Notes: generated by a model not told the origin, from the letters alone. A stretch of 64,000 nt of DNA from Rachycentron canadum (GCA_038496675.1 CM076663.1:17393290-17457289); one strand, 5' to 3'. Positions 14,201-25,780 are shown, counted from the first letter of the stretch. Numbers and translations are program-made.

Positions 14201-15452
14201 AAACACATGATGCATCACATCATATCTGCAGATTTGTTAGCGGCACCTTTATGCTGCCTGTCTCCTGCTCTTCCACAACCCAAAGAACAACTTTAATTTT
14301 ATAGGTTTTCTACTGTCTCTATTTCACGGCTGCCGTATGACTGGTCGATGGGATAGTTGCATCAATCAGCAGGTGTACAGTGTTTCCTAATAAAGGGCTC
14401 AAATTACCATAATGTTTTTGGGGACGTAAACAGGAAATGTATTATTTAAGTGGATTGAACTGTGCCCTGTTTTTCAGCCCGTATTTCTTTATTCACACTT
14501 TAGCAAATTGGTATCATTAAGTTTGTCATATTAGCTATTAGCCATAGCTGCAGTAATGAAGACTGTTGTTTTCTTAGGACCTCCAAGCAGATTTATGGAT
14601 ATTTATTCACTATGGAAATAAAAAAGACCACATTCTCAAGAACAGTGAGCCACACTGAATCTAAAACAATGTGTTAAGGTCAGACTGAGTAATGACTCTG
14701 AGAGGGAGTGAGATATTTATGTGAATTACAGCATCCAAGCGCTCAGGTTTTTAAAGTACCTTAATTGCCTCCATGAGCTGTTGGCCACGCCACTGCTGCT
14801 GCGGCAACTTTTAACCATGTGGGTAAGGTGAGCCAATCAGCACACCAAACTACAACAACTGTTGTTTTTAGATACTCCATCAGGCATCTGTCCTTTTCAC
14901 CTCATGCGGTTTCTTTGCCTCATATCTCGCTCCCCGCTGCTTGAGAACTGATGAGCTGAACTGTGTGCAAACTGCACACACTCGTGTGAAGGACACGACA
15001 CACACACACACACACGGACGTACCTGTTGAGAGATGGCGAAGCCGATGACGGGGTCCCCCTCCAAGATTTCCCATGTGACCACGGCGGAGTTGACCTTAA
15101 GCTCTCTGATGGTCACATTGAGCGGAGCTGACAGCAGGGTGTCTGACACGCACATGCAGCACGGCCACAGGAAACAAATAAGAAGAGACGGGTCATGAAT
15201 ATTTTGTCTTTAAGCCTTGTAATACACACAATAGATGCTTCTGAGTGGAGCTGAACACACAGCTTACCCTCTCCATCACTCTCTCTCTCTTTGAACTTCC
15301 TCTCTCGCCCTTTCTTCCCTAAGATCTTCCCTTGTCCTCCCTCAAATTAATCTTCCTCTTTTCATTAATACCAGGCCTAATTAACCACACAGGGGTCTCT
15401 TGGTGTTTCCCTCGAAAAGACACTCTTTCTCATCTGTCTTCGTTGTGATGTT

Positions 15453-15484
<32 letters not shown>

Positions 15485-18400
15485 GCACACACGCACACAC
15501 GCGCGCGCGCACACACACACACATATAAACTCACAAGCATTTTTTCCATCTTTACCTTTTTCTCTCTGTTCTCACTCCTGCCTCCCACCCACGTCTCATT
15601 AAAGCATGACTCATGAGGATGTATTTCCTCGCCCATACTGACAATTAATGTTAATGCTTGGGATAAAAATCTCACACCCCCGAATGCAATGCATTTGTTT
15701 GTCAGGAGATTAACTATGATAGATTAATTTATGGCCTTGCTTAAGTTTCTTCTCTCATCATCTGTAAAGGGAGCACAGAGTAGAAAAAAACCTCATTGGC
15801 AGGGATCTGAATGTGTGTGTGTGTGTGTGTATGTGTGTGTGTGTGTGTGAGTGTGTGTGTGTGTGTGTGAGTGTGTACACGTGTGTGTTTGTGTACAATG
15901 TCAAGGTCTGACTCTGACGTTTTTACAAGTTAGTCTCATGGGAAATACAGACCTAACTCTGATCACAGAAGACCTTGACAAGACACGCATGCACAAACAC
16001 GCACACACACACACACACACACAAACACACACATATACACACACACACAAAATTAGCATTGAAAGGTGCATTTATCACTTCTGTGCTATACTCCCAATGG
16101 ACATATGCACATATATTTCAGTTTATTCAAATTAGTTTCTCCGCTAACCCAACTAGTATTCCAGCAGGGGCACCGTGGGAAATAAAATGTAAATTAAGCA
16201 TTTTTTTTTTTTGGTGAACGATCGTTGAAAAAGTCATAGCCTGATCGTGAGCTATGGTTTGTGCCTCTGCCGCTTCACTTGACAAGCTAACCGGTGACGT
16301 CAGTTTTTTAAGATGCAATTTTCAGAGACAGCCCTTGACTTTGTCCACAACTCTTCCACCTGAACTATCAAATTCAAATCACATGCTTCTGGGCGTTACG
16401 CTAGATTTGGTGTCATTAGCCGCACAGCACAGCTTGATAGTTTCTTCCATTTTGTGCGAACAAAGCCAAACAATCGCTGCAATGCATTATTTGAATGCCA
16501 GCAATTCCTGCTGTGCTTATAAGCTATGAATTTGCACAGTGGATATTTTTATTGCTTTCATTCGAATGGTGCTGAATTTCATATAAATAGAGACGACCCT
16601 ATAAGGTACACAGAGGTGTCTATCTGAGGTTCGCTCGCATTAGCTTAACGATAGCCACCAAAGGCTTCTGCTCATGCGAGACCAAGCAAGGCTGTGGCTG
16701 CAAAATGCCTGATTGTTGAGTTGAACGAGGCAGCGCTCCAGTTCTGACCAATGCTCCGTTTCATCTGTGAGGGGGCAGTAGCGCTGATACGTCCTCTCAA
16801 AAGTTACAAAGTCGCGCTTTGACCCTGCTCTTCTGTACAATCTTAGCTCCGGCTGCAAACCTTCCCCACTCCATTTCAAAGTGTGTGGGTGTCTGTGTGA
16901 CACGATTACAGTACACTGCTCTTCCTCTCCCTCTGTTTAGCCGCCCGATTACCAGCAGAGATTGCAGTCTGTCACTTACAGCAAATTAGATTGTCACATT
17001 GTCTCACATCTCTGCAAATATTGAACCTCCAGCCTGAGACTTGATCAGAGAGTCAAATGATGGTGTTACAGGAGGAAGCGCGGACTCTCTTTTCCTCTCT
17101 GTTCTCCCAATGTGAACACAATCACACAGTGCACAGCAGAGAGACCAGGAGTGTTAACATGGTGCCGGGCGAAATTAATTTTATTTTATTTTGTTGGTGG
17201 GCAACAAACTCTCAGTGGCCCCCAAAGGCTCTGTGTGTGTTTGCTGATGCAGAGTAGATGTGTGGTGTTTGTTCAAGTACGTGTGTGATACATAACTATC
17301 ACTCCCTCTTTGACTAGCTGTTTTCCCACTGTTTATCTTCCAGCACTTACACACAAACGGACACAACACATGCACACACAGAAACAGTACAATAGCAGAG
17401 AGGAATTCCCATCCATTCTTAAGCTGTTTGCTGCCAAAAGACGGCAAAAGCTGGCTGCAGAATCACAAAACTCCCTTTTAACACTACATTCATCTCCAGC
17501 CTCAGGAAGCCAATACCATATCTCTGGAGGCTGAGATAAATCCCACATGATCATATCACCAAGATTTGGGCTTTTCAAAGGACTATCTGTCATCTCTGAG
17601 CTTATCATCCAGATCCCATGTAACAACCTAAGATCCTGCGTCGGAGATGAATATTCTTCTGAAATATGAGCCGCTGCAGGTTAAAAATATGCAATATCAT
17701 GAAAGATAGATGAGGTACTATATCCCACATGCATGATATATGGTGATTAAAAGCTATGCTGGGTGCGGAGCTTTGAAATGGAAAAACTCATTTTTTTAAT
17801 CTCATTTAATATCTCTTCAGGACAGTGATGGATGCCGAAGTTGAAGTTTTAAGGCAGGGCCCTTTAAGGCTTTGAGGCAACTAAAGATTATTTTCATTAT
17901 CACTTAATCTATAGATTATTTTCTCAATTCACCAAAAAAAAAAAAAAAAAAAAAATGTCAGTAAATAGTAAAAAGGAAAAATGTCCACCACAGGCCAATG
18001 TTGCATCTTCAAATGTTTCGTCCATTTACTTTGGTCTTTGGTTGACTTTAGAAAATTTTATTTCATTAAATGAAGTGCACATTTTCCCACTGTATTTCAA
18101 AAGACCCAGAACTTTCTTGAACGAGTCACAGAGCAGAACAAAGATGATCCTTCCCGTTTCAAAACAGAAATATGCTCCAAACTAGGGAGAAAAACTCGGC
18201 TCATGAAGCATGATATCAGCCTAAGTCCTGATACAGTGGGAGACTAAACTGTGTCAGCCATTTTTGGCATTACAAAGCTTATTGTTTCTACACAGCTGAT
18301 CCAAATGTTGAGGCTGATGCACGCGAAAACACGCACATACCAGCACATGCAAACACATCCATAACAATGTGTCACGTCAGGTGCCCCCCCCCCCCCAAAA

Positions 18401-18651
18401 AAAAAAAAATTAAAAATAAAATAAAATAAAATAGGGAGCTTCTGCTCCATGATGAACTACATGCAGCACATGAGACAGCTGTGGTCCACACGGCAGCGTG
18501 TGTCTGATCGGCAGGTGCATCGTCGCCACCTTGTTTACTCGTGCTGGTCCCTCATCAACCTGTGGTGAAACTCACCGGCGCTGACGGAGGACACCGAGAG
18601 GAAGCCCAGCAGGAGCAGCAGCACCGCCGCAGACAAGCCTGGTTTCGCCAT
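3825..18651 (-). CDS. fndc5: fndc5 (irisin precursor), complete five-exon gene
   Basis: Coding exons in transcript order are 18651-18576, 15142-15024, 13176-12978, 9023-8934 and 3964-3825 (76, 119, 199, 90 and 140 nt; 624 nt; 207 residues plus TAA). Every junction is GT/AG and the phases agree (1, 0, 1, 1). The product is a type I membrane protein. It has a signal peptide (about 1-25), a fibronectin type III domain (about 29-120), a juxtamembrane stretch, a transmembrane helix (about 150-168) and a 39-residue cytoplasmic tail. It matches vertebrate FNDC5 closely, including the block MLRFIQEVNTTTRSCALWDL and the tail block CRQYDIIKDNEPNNNK. Known biology: the ectodomain is shed as the exercise-linked hormone irisin. 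Two N-glycosylation sequons (N34 in NVT, N79 in NTT) sit at the conserved places. Length is close to the human protein (212). Whether this is the a or b teleost paralogue cannot be decided here. Confidence 0.96.
3965..8933 (-). other. fndc5 intron 4
   Basis: A 4969-base intron between exons 4 and 5. The right half holds the antisense LINE fossil, and the left half shows no recognisable element. It is the largest intron of the gene and splits the transmembrane helix codons. Confidence 0.85.
7120..8245 (+). mobile_element. decayed LINE (L2/Rex-type reverse transcriptase) in fndc5 intron 4
   Basis: The plus strand carries reverse-transcriptase pieces in broken frames: FIDLSKAFNTTDHKILLYKL and WFHSFLAERSQTVVADG near 7140-7330, then a YTDDTVLYV-like catalytic block near 7416-7445 (the [FY]xDD motif). 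The 3' part ends near 8245 with the block GGAAAAGAGATCTTAATCTC and GATTAAATAAGGATTTAAA, typical of the 3' ends of fish LINEs. Stops and frameshifts are many and the element is dead. It lies antisense to fndc5. Confidence 0.75.
8934..9023 (-). CDS. fndc5: fndc5 exon 4: juxtamembrane segment and start of TM helix
   Basis: This 90-nt exon encodes residues 132-161: an acidic juxtamembrane stretch DEVTMEEFG followed by the hydrophobic run ELIIIVVVLIMWA that begins the transmembrane helix. The acceptor is CTCTAG and the donor is GTAATA. Irisin release in mammals happens close to the segment just before this helix, so this small exon covers the shedding region (family knowledge). Confidence 0.95.
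11203..11251. repeat. (CA)n microsatellite in fndc5 intron 3
   Basis: A CA array of about 24 units with one ATAC interruption. Confidence 0.9.
11600..12300. other. fndc5 intron 3 interior, no gene; short inverted repeat
   Basis: The sequence is moderately GC-rich compared with its flanks and may be an old repeat. CTGGCAGCT (11688-11696) and AGCTGCCAG (11701-11709) form a 9-bp stem with a 4-base loop. No exon-like sequence was seen. Confidence 0.35.
12978..13176 (-). CDS. fndc5: fndc5 exon 3: second half of FNIII domain
   Basis: The exon starts exactly on a codon with KKDVRMLRF after a CTGCAG acceptor and supplies residues 66-131, ending MASKSP plus one base before a GTGAGG donor. It contains the second sequon (N79-T-T) and the highly conserved block up to DTEYIVHVQ. 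This is the most conserved exon of the gene and by itself identifies the family. The loop GGSSPPSPP is proline-rich where mammals have a less proline-rich stretch. Confidence 0.97.
13228..13265 (-). mobile_element. LINE 3'-tail fragment
   Basis: Minus-strand sequence ends in GGGATCAATAAAGTATCA, the common tail of a fish non-LTR retroelement. It lies just outside fndc5 exon 3, in intron 2. Nothing of the body remains. Confidence 0.5.
14104..14402. mobile_element. MITE-like element in fndc5 intron 2
   Basis: The terminal inverted repeats match over about 20 bases: AGCACTTTATTAGGAACC on the left, and on the right the complement of GTTTCCTAATAAAGGGCT. The 300-base interior has no coding capacity. 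This end sequence (CTTTATTAGG...) is that of a very common small teleost DNA element. Confidence 0.7.
15024..15142 (-). CDS. fndc5: fndc5 exon 2: first half of FNIII domain
   Basis: After a TCAG acceptor, the exon supplies residues 26-65, ending in GFAISQQ before a GTACGT donor. It carries the sequon N34-V-T and the core Trp of the fibronectin fold (VVTWEIL). The first codon is split with exon 1 (G|AC, Asp). The order and spacing (SAPLNVT, LKVNSAVV, VIGFAISQQ) are those of vertebrate FNDC5. Confidence 0.95.
15143..18575 (-). other. fndc5 intron 1
   Basis: A 3433-base intron. It holds an imperfect (CA)n/(CG)n tract (about 15466-15525), a (GT)n tract (15811-15896) faced by a (CA)n tract (15990-16050), a roughly 22-base A-run (near 17934-17955) and a C-run followed by an A-run (near 18382-18408). 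No additional exon was recognised. Confidence 0.8.
15811..16050. repeat. facing (GT)n and (CA)n arrays in fndc5 intron 1
   Basis: A GT-rich array (15811-15896, interrupted by GTGA and GTAC) and a CA-rich array (about 15990-16050) stand about 95 bases apart on the same strand. They are complementary, so a transcript in either direction could fold back into a long imperfect GU/CA duplex. Confidence 0.8.
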
Positions 18652-18863
18652 CCTCCTGCTTCTTCTAGCGGAGCTTCACATCCTGCGCGGCCCATTTATA
18701 ACATCCCATTCAACGTGGGGAGGCGAGCATCCCGGTCGGCACCCGGAATGGAGACTTGTTGTCCCGGAAACACAGGCTCACCTGAACTTGGACGCCGCAG
18801 CAGAGGCGCAACAACAGCCGGGGGAGGGAGGGAAGAGGGAAGAGGGGCCGGGGAGGGTGGGTG
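18540..18863 (-). promoter_or_regulatory. fndc5: fndc5 promoter and CpG-island-like region (left of gap)
   Basis: The base composition changes from AT-rich flanks to GC- and CpG-rich around exon 1 and upstream of it, as in a vertebrate CpG-island promoter. On the minus strand TATAAA reads at 18695-18700, about 45 bases before the ATG. If used as a TATA box it would leave a 5' UTR of only about 20 nt, so a further upstream start is also possible. The right edge is a G-rich run that enters the assembly gap. Confidence 0.6.
18576..18651 (-). CDS. fndc5: fndc5 exon 1: start codon and signal peptide
   Basis: The exon encodes 25 residues beginning MAKPGLSAAVLLLLLGF and ends in phase 1 before a GTGAGT donor. 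A leucine-rich core after a basic N-terminus is a typical signal peptide, and cleavage near the VSA end would expose the Asp-initiated FNIII strand. The ATG has A at -3 and G at +4, a strong Kozak context, so this start is well supported. The sequence is not similar to the human leader, as expected for signal peptides. Confidence 0.9.
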
Positions 18864-19259
18864 NNNNNNNNNNNNNNNNNNNNNNNNNNNNNNNNNNNNN
18901 NNNNNNNNNNNNNNNNNNNNNNNNNNNNNNNNNNNNNNNNNNNNNNNNNNNNNNNNNNNNNNNNNNNNNNNNNNNNNNNNNNNNNNNNNNNNNNNNNNNN
19001 NNNNNNNNNNNNNNNNNNNNNNNNNNNNNNNNNNNNNNNNNNNNNNNNNNNNNNNNNNNNNNNNNNNNNNNNNNNNNNNNNNNNNNNNNNNNNNNNNNNN
19101 NNNNNNNNNNNNNNNNNNNNNNNNNNNNNNNNNNNNNNNNNNNNNNNNNNNNNNNNNNNNNNNNNNNNNNNNNNNNNNNNNNNNNNNNNNNNNNNNNNNN
19201 NNNNNNNNNNNNNNNNNNNNNNNNNNNNNNNNNNNNNNNNNNNNNNNNNNNNNNNNNNN
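18864..19259. other. assembly gap (396 N)
   Basis: There are 396 consecutive N characters, directly upstream of fndc5 exon 1 in a GC-rich region. G-runs lie on both sides (GGGGAGGGTGGGTG on the left; TGGGTGGGTGGGG then GGT repeats on the right). Any 5' UTR exon or promoter core in this stretch is invisible. Open frames that cross the gap are artefacts. Confidence 0.99.
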
Positions 19260-19470
19260 TGGGTGGGTGGGGTGGTGGTGGTGGTGGGGGGGAGCTATTC
19301 GATAACGTGTTCGGGGTCTCGGTGCCGGTGGAACCTCAGCGACGGCCCTCAGACTCTCAGTCCGGCTGCTGGTGACCGAGCGGCGGCGTGGAGGAGCTTT
19401 TACTACGCGCAGAGGTGAGCGGAGCGTAAAGGGGGTGCGCAAGTGCTGCAGAGTGCAACGTGCAGCCACC
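19260..19470. promoter_or_regulatory. GC-rich, G-run-containing segment right of the gap
   Basis: This is the continuation of the CpG-rich region. The plus strand begins with G-tracts (GGGTGGGTGGGG, then GGT repeats and a run of seven G) that could form G-quadruplexes, followed by CpG-rich unique sequence to about 19470. No coding frame here is recognisable. It is probably upstream control sequence or 5' UTR of fndc5 (inference). Confidence 0.45.
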
Positions 19471-19475
19471 GCTAA

Positions 19476-19478
<3 letters not shown>

Positions 19479-19557
<79 letters not shown>
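19479..19557. repeat. compound (CT)26(CA)13 microsatellite
   Basis: A perfect CT array (19479-19530) is joined directly to a perfect CA array (19531-19557), just outside the CpG-rich fndc5 upstream region. Confidence 0.95.
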
Positions 19558-19562
<5 letters not shown>

Positions 19563-20469
19563 GTAATCTTTAGGTGGCTTCAAGAAGTACTGGCCAAACC
19601 TCCAAAGAAACTGTCATATATCGATATACTTAAGTGGCGATTACATGATTGATCAATTAATCAGTTAATTGATAAGTGATGATGAGAAGTTGTGATGGGT
19701 TTTCTGTTTTCTAGACCAAACAATTTTCTCTCATTTGAAAAAAATAAAATCGACAAATTAATTGATACAGAAAATTAGAAGAAATTTAGAAATGGATGAA
19801 TATTATTGACAGTCAGTTAGAGCTTAACCTGACCAGTCTGGCCAGTTTGATGAATTTACAACATAGAGTTCAAGCAAAAATGCCACATGAACTAAACTGT
19901 TATAAAACCACATGAAAGACAAGTAGGTTTTAAGAGGATTCAGAGTGGCAGGGCTGTCAGTTAAAAGGACACTTCACTCATCAAGGTCAGTTTACTTGAC
20001 ATGGTGAGTACCGTTTTGTTGTATAATGTCTTCCGTGGCTCTGGAGCTGTATAAAGTCATAGAGACTGTGAGAGAGAAAAAGTCAGAACATCCTGATTCC
20101 TGACCTATGCTACTTCGATTTTGTCCTTTTTTGTCTCTCATGCTCCTCAGCTTAATGCATTTTGTCAAAACGTACCAGATTTAAGGAGCAATTCTTAAAT
20201 TATATTATTAAAAATGTATTTCCTTTGTGAACAAATGCTGGCTCCATCATTGGGCAGAGCATTGTTAGTTTTCATCTGGATAAAACATGGATGAAACATG
20301 GACATCAGGACATAAACATTGGCTACATGTAGAATGTAAATGAGATGATGAAGACAGAGGAAGATGAATTAACCAGACCTAGGCCATATAACAGGATTAT
20401 CTGTGGATACATTTTATGCAGTTTGATTTAATCTTAATTCATCTGTTGGATCAGAAGGTGGAGCAGGTT

Positions 20470-20665
20470 GTTTAGCAATTGTATGTCTGTAGTTTGATTC
20501 CTGACTTCTCCAGTGTACATGTTGAAGTGTCCTTGGGCAATATAAAAAACCCCTAAGTGTGTATATATGTAGAGAAAGCACTGTATGATTGTATGGGTAA
20601 ATGTATGAATGTTGCTTGTAATGTAAAGTGCTTTGAAAGGTCAACAAGACTAGAATTGTGCTTTA
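20470..20665 (+). repeat. dispersed teleost repeat fragment
   Basis: Contains GTGTCCTTGGGCAATAT and, 120 bases on, GTAAAGTGCTTTGAAAGGTC and ACAAGACTAGAA. These blocks in this order are recalled as an abundant fish repeat. It has no coding content. Confidence 0.5.
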
Positions 20666-23395
20666 AAAGTAACATTTACTGTATTAACTCTGATATTAAA
20701 ATGAGCTTCATTATATTCCATAGAAAGCAAATGGACTCTATGAAGAATATCCCCTCAGTAAAACTGACATCCAGGTCCTCCTCCCACATGGATTTCATTT
20801 CTACCAAGGAATAAGCTTAGATTGTCTGGATTAGCTCATTGAGCTGAGGGAGTGGTTGATGGTGTAGAGTAGTTGGGAATTAGGGGTTTACACAAAACTG
20901 TGGGCCTGTGTGGATTTTTAAAAAAATGAACAATTTCCACTAACTGCCAAAGCCCCTGTAAAGAAACAGTGGTACAATCACTTTGTTGTGTGATAATACT
21001 GCAAAACAACATGCATCTAACATTTCATTTGTAAAGTGAAGCAGTTGCACAGCACCAAAGCAAAGCCCTGCAGCAGAATATACACAGATCAGCCATAACA
21101 GTAAAGCCGGGAACCGATTTTACTGTTGTGGAATCATTTTCTAGTACATTTCATTCAGCACTCTGTCTCTGGCCTTGACCAACATATTAAATCTAAACAG
21201 TGAAAGTCTTGGATTGAAAGCAGAAAGCATGATTCCCTACATATAAAGCAATGGCCTCAATCTCTAAAAAAAAAAAACAAGGGTGCACCCACCATAAACA
21301 GGGGCCTAATATGGAATAGAAGGACCTACGGGTCATATATCTGGACGGTAAAAAGAATTAAGTGTTATGTGGATTCTAATATGGTCTATTAAAAGGACAT
21401 AGAAACAATATACACTGCCAAGTCAATAAAGAGGAAATAGGGTCCTACAGTACATGGGCACCTTATCAAGGATGAATTAAGACTACTGTTGCCCCTGCAG
21501 TGCGGAAGAATGACGCTTATTGCTGTCACATATAAGGACCCAGAGCAAGAGTTGGCCATAGATTACATAGATCGATACATGATTAACATTCCTAACAGGG
21601 GCCTCTTAATGTCTCTTTCATTTCAATGAGAAGAGGCAGAAGTGCCACTCTCCATGTCCCTCCTCCTCCTCCTCTCTGCTCTTCACTGTCTTTGGCTGAA
21701 GGTTACGAGAATGATTTTAGACGACAACAGTCATATGTCTTTGCTCTGCTACTGACAGTTTTATCACTCAAGTTAGGTTCAGATGAGTAAAATCTCCTCT
21801 GTTGACCTCTGGATTCAACAGTTCCAGCACGCAAAAATGACTTTGCCTTTTCACCTATTGTAGGACTCATCTGTTATTTTCATGGATCATGATGCTGAGA
21901 GATTTATATATTTTAGAGAACTTTCATTAGAGGTTAATGTATTTGGTGCAACGATAAGAAAGTGTATGCAGATTTGATGTGGGTGTTCGGGAATGAGAAG
22001 AATATCTTAACTGCTGAAAAGGTGAGAAAGATTTTTAGATTTTTTGTTTTTTGACCTCCACGCTAACAACATTGCATTATTCCTAAGTTTATAAGAACCT
22101 AGCTTAGCACTTTCAACGTTATATTGAATATATTATAATAGAGAACTTCTGGGTAGTGCACATCCATCTGTAGCCATGTTTGCAACACTAGCGGGTACAT
22201 AACATGACATAACATCACACATTAAAATAGATATAGTTAAAGCGACAGTGAAAACCTATACACAGTTTATGCTGCAAACACAACATTAACATCTTAGCAC
22301 TTCATAAAGCTGATGTGGCAACTATGTTAAAAAACAATTATACACAGCCAGTAGACAGAACAACATTACAAATCATAAATGTAACTCCATCAGTCTGAGG
22401 GAAATATTAGGTTCTATTTAGGTTCATCAGTTGCTAACTGTGTCTGTCTGTTGTGTTTTACTCATCATCACTTGGTCACAGCTTTTTGTTAATATTTGTT
22501 AGTAATGTTAATAATAAAGTGCTGCAGCTGAAAATGAAGTACATATAGGCTATGCTAGACATAATTAAATAATATGAAATGATAATAATATAGTAATATA
22601 TCTTATTAAACCCAAATGATAATTCACCATGTAATAAACAACATAAATGAATATTGTTGTTATATGTTATTATCATTATAACTTATTATTAAACTATCCC
22701 AGCTACACTGTTAAAAAAGCTTTAAATCATAATTAAGACAAATAAACAAAATCTAACTATCTCTTGAGTTTTTATAAGATAGAAGGTTTGTGTAAAACTT
22801 TGGTGGCAAACAAACATCAAGTCCTATGTCAACCTGCAAAATAAAAGCCTAATTTACTCATTCATCTGATCAGTTTTGTGTTTCAGTAATAAAGTTTGTT
22901 GCTCATTGTCACATATTCATAGTAATAATAATTACTTCAAATAATTTTCCCTCTGGCTGGTGAACAAAGCTTTAAAAGCGCTGACACATCTCTCAATAAA
23001 CAATTTGTGCAGCAATTGCAGGAAAAAAAAGATTTGACACATTAACCTCAAATTGGAGCAATAACTCATTGTAATACTCTAATAATGCTAATTATAGTGG
23101 GTTTGTGGCACTCAGTGTGAGCTTGTAGTGACCACTTATTGTACTTGATGGGTTGTTTTCCATTGGGTGTTGAGAGTGTTGCAGGAAGCATTTGGCCTAA
23201 AGAGCTTTCAGTGTGAAGAACTGAGGGGGAGCTGATGGGATACAAACAGGCCTGAAGTGGCCTTAATCCATCTGAAGCTGCAGGGGAAGGAATGAGTCTG
23301 GCGCTACTTTGAAGTGGCGTTATCGCTCACTTTTTCCTCGCTTCCTCTTACTGCTAACCCCCAAACTGCCCCTGGAACTGTTTAATTACATTGTA

Positions 23396-23396
<1 letters not shown>

Positions 23397-23457
<61 letters not shown>
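23397..23457. repeat. (GT)n microsatellite
   Basis: A perfect GT array of about 30 units. Confidence 0.95.
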
Positions 23458-23460
<3 letters not shown>

Positions 23461-24551
23461 GGCAGAAGAATATTTATGGTTGAGTCACGCAAATGAAGAT
23501 GAAGGAGGCTCACAGGCGAAATGGAGTGAGAAATTATAGCAGAAATTGGACAGAAAAGAATGAAAAAATGGGAATAAAAGGGAAGTAAAGGCAGAGAAAG
23601 AAGGACAGGACTCTGAGCTCTCCTTAGAGAGTTTAAGTCCAGCAGAAGGAATGAAGTTGGAAGAGGTGAAGAGGAAGAAAAAGTGAAAGAAAAGTGCCAA
23701 GAGTGTGATATAGAGATAATAAAAAAGAGTTTCAGCCCATTACCTTACTCAAGTCCCCCTGATGCCAAACTGAACCCGTTCAACTTAGCATAGTGGCACC
23801 TCCACAATGTCACATATACTCAACCTCTCACGTGCACACGCTCACGTATGCTGCCATCCAGAAAAAAAAAAGGCACTGTCAAAGAGCTGCTGATATCATC
23901 AGATCTCCTCTTATTCATGAATATTTGGCCCTTTTCTCCTTGGCGCCGCAATTCAATTTAAAAACCGGTCTCACGAGACTAAAGCTGTTCACCTTTCTCA
24001 TCTCTTCATTGTACGTTACTGTAGGTGAGCAGGTAATACAGAGTGTGCACTGCAAAAAATCTGTGAGATAAAGTGAGTGTGACTGTTACATTGTGCGGTT
24101 AATTGGATGCAAAGGCTATAATGATAGCAAGCTGGACACAAGGCCTGTCAACAGCCTAACAAGATGATGCAGTGACATTTAAAATGCATGTCCACCAGCA
24201 GCAAGCAATTACATTAATGTCAGTGATGTTTGGCCTGCATGGAGAAACAAACAGCGTGCCCAGTGAAGTATCAGAAAATACTTTTCGGTAAAAGGTTGTT
24301 ATCAGTTCCAAACCAGTGCAAGATATGAAAGGTTTTGTGTGAATTAGCTGTGAGCAGCTGTTGGGTCACAGTCTGACCCTTTGTTAATGATTTCTTGTGA
24401 TCATTGTACACTCAGATATTTCAAAGACTGGTTGGATGCTTCACCTTGGTGTGTCGTTTCAGATTTGTTACAGATTAGGCTATAAGACTTTTAATGATAG
24501 AATCAACACTTATTTGTTCACTAACTTCAGCAGGAGTTAGTAATTTAATTG

Positions 24552-24930
24552 TTAAAGGTGCATTAATCAATATTTTATATGAAGAAAAGTTCAAACAACT
24601 TACGACGTATTGGTCATAGTGACAAAACCCACACAGACTTATCACCTGATTTGGCAGCTTTATGGTAAATTTTAGCATCTTTCAGTTCATTGTCTTGGTT
24701 TGCAAATTTACTGCATTGGTTTGGTCAGTGCTCTCATACTTACAACTGTTTCCAGAGAAAAATCTCTTATAAAGTCTATAAACTGTACAGCTAATGGAAA
24801 AAGTTAGCAACAAGCTGGTAAACATAGTGGAGCATTTAGCTAAAGCTAAAGGACCATACATTTCCCTCAGGAGATGGTGAAGACCAAAGCAGAGCTAAAA
24901 GGAGAGTGAATTCTATGTCTGGTACATCCA
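24552..24930 (+). repeat. dispersed repeat family with a second copy at 58.9 kb, copy 1
   Basis: Shares with 58933-59310 the start TAAAG-TGCA-TAATC-A-ATTTTAT, the middle AATCTCTT-ATAAA and the end block TTTCCCT-AGGAG-TGGTGAAGAC followed by AGAGCTAAAAGGAGA. The two copies have the same orientation. They are non-coding and look like an old non-autonomous element. Confidence 0.7.
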
Positions 24931-25780
24931 ATGCAATAAACATATACCAAAGGCATAGTTAGTGTATACTGGAAACATAAGAGGACTAAAATGTAACATT
25001 TGACAAGAGCGACCACAGATGCTGATCAGCTCAATCTAAAGTAGTGACACTGACTCTGAAAATTAATATTAGATTTCACTTGAAGCTATTGCATGGAGGC
25101 TCAGATCCTATAACTAAATGAATACCAATACACTGCATGTTTAGCCATACTGGTGCTAATGTTTCTCTGTAACAATTTGAAACTGGGTCAACAAGGGACC
25201 AAAGCAGCCTACTTTCCAGGAACAGATAGGTAGGTCATTATCTTGCCCAGGGATAGTGCTGACAGTTTCTCAAGAGAATTGACACAATCTGTGCTCAGAG
25301 TGAGTCTCAGGTGGGTGAATACGTGGGATGTGCTTTTTGGTACCTAACTATCAAGACATCGTAGCCACAATTTATAAACCCCCACAATGTGTCGACATGC
25401 TCCTATGTAATCAGTTAACCAGCTAATTTCTTACATGTCAACATTCAAATCAGCCTTCATCAGAGTTATAGTTTGTATTGTAGCTCTTATAACACAGGAT
25501 GAATATGAGCCAGACTGTGGCACTGACAGAGCTTGTCAGAGAGCTCCTGACTCTCTGGATCTGCTGGCCACTGGCTGTTTCTCACTGTCAGAGTGTTCGT
25601 AGGTCTCAAATCAGCTGAGGATCACATACAGTGAAAAACTTTGTCAGGAAAGCTTCAGGATGTGTCAACTAGTTTGTACTGATGTGTTTGGGAGTATGCA
25701 CCACTGAAGCACAATGTGAACCAACACAATAAAAGCCCTAAAAAGGGAACCAGTGTCAAAAATGTAGGCCCTTCATTATT

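Larger units (their letters stand above)
19600..25750. other. intergenic, no gene found
   Basis: AT-rich DNA with the repeats listed separately. No exon-like conserved frame was recognised on either strand. A short end-like piece ACAGATCAGCCATAACA at about 21085 resembles one end of the Tc1-like element at 47.8 kb without a partner end. Confidence 0.55.

Noticed and set aside
18541..19469. Long open frames over the N gap on both strands
   Set aside because: Their length comes from translating N. Only the minus-strand exon 1 part is real.
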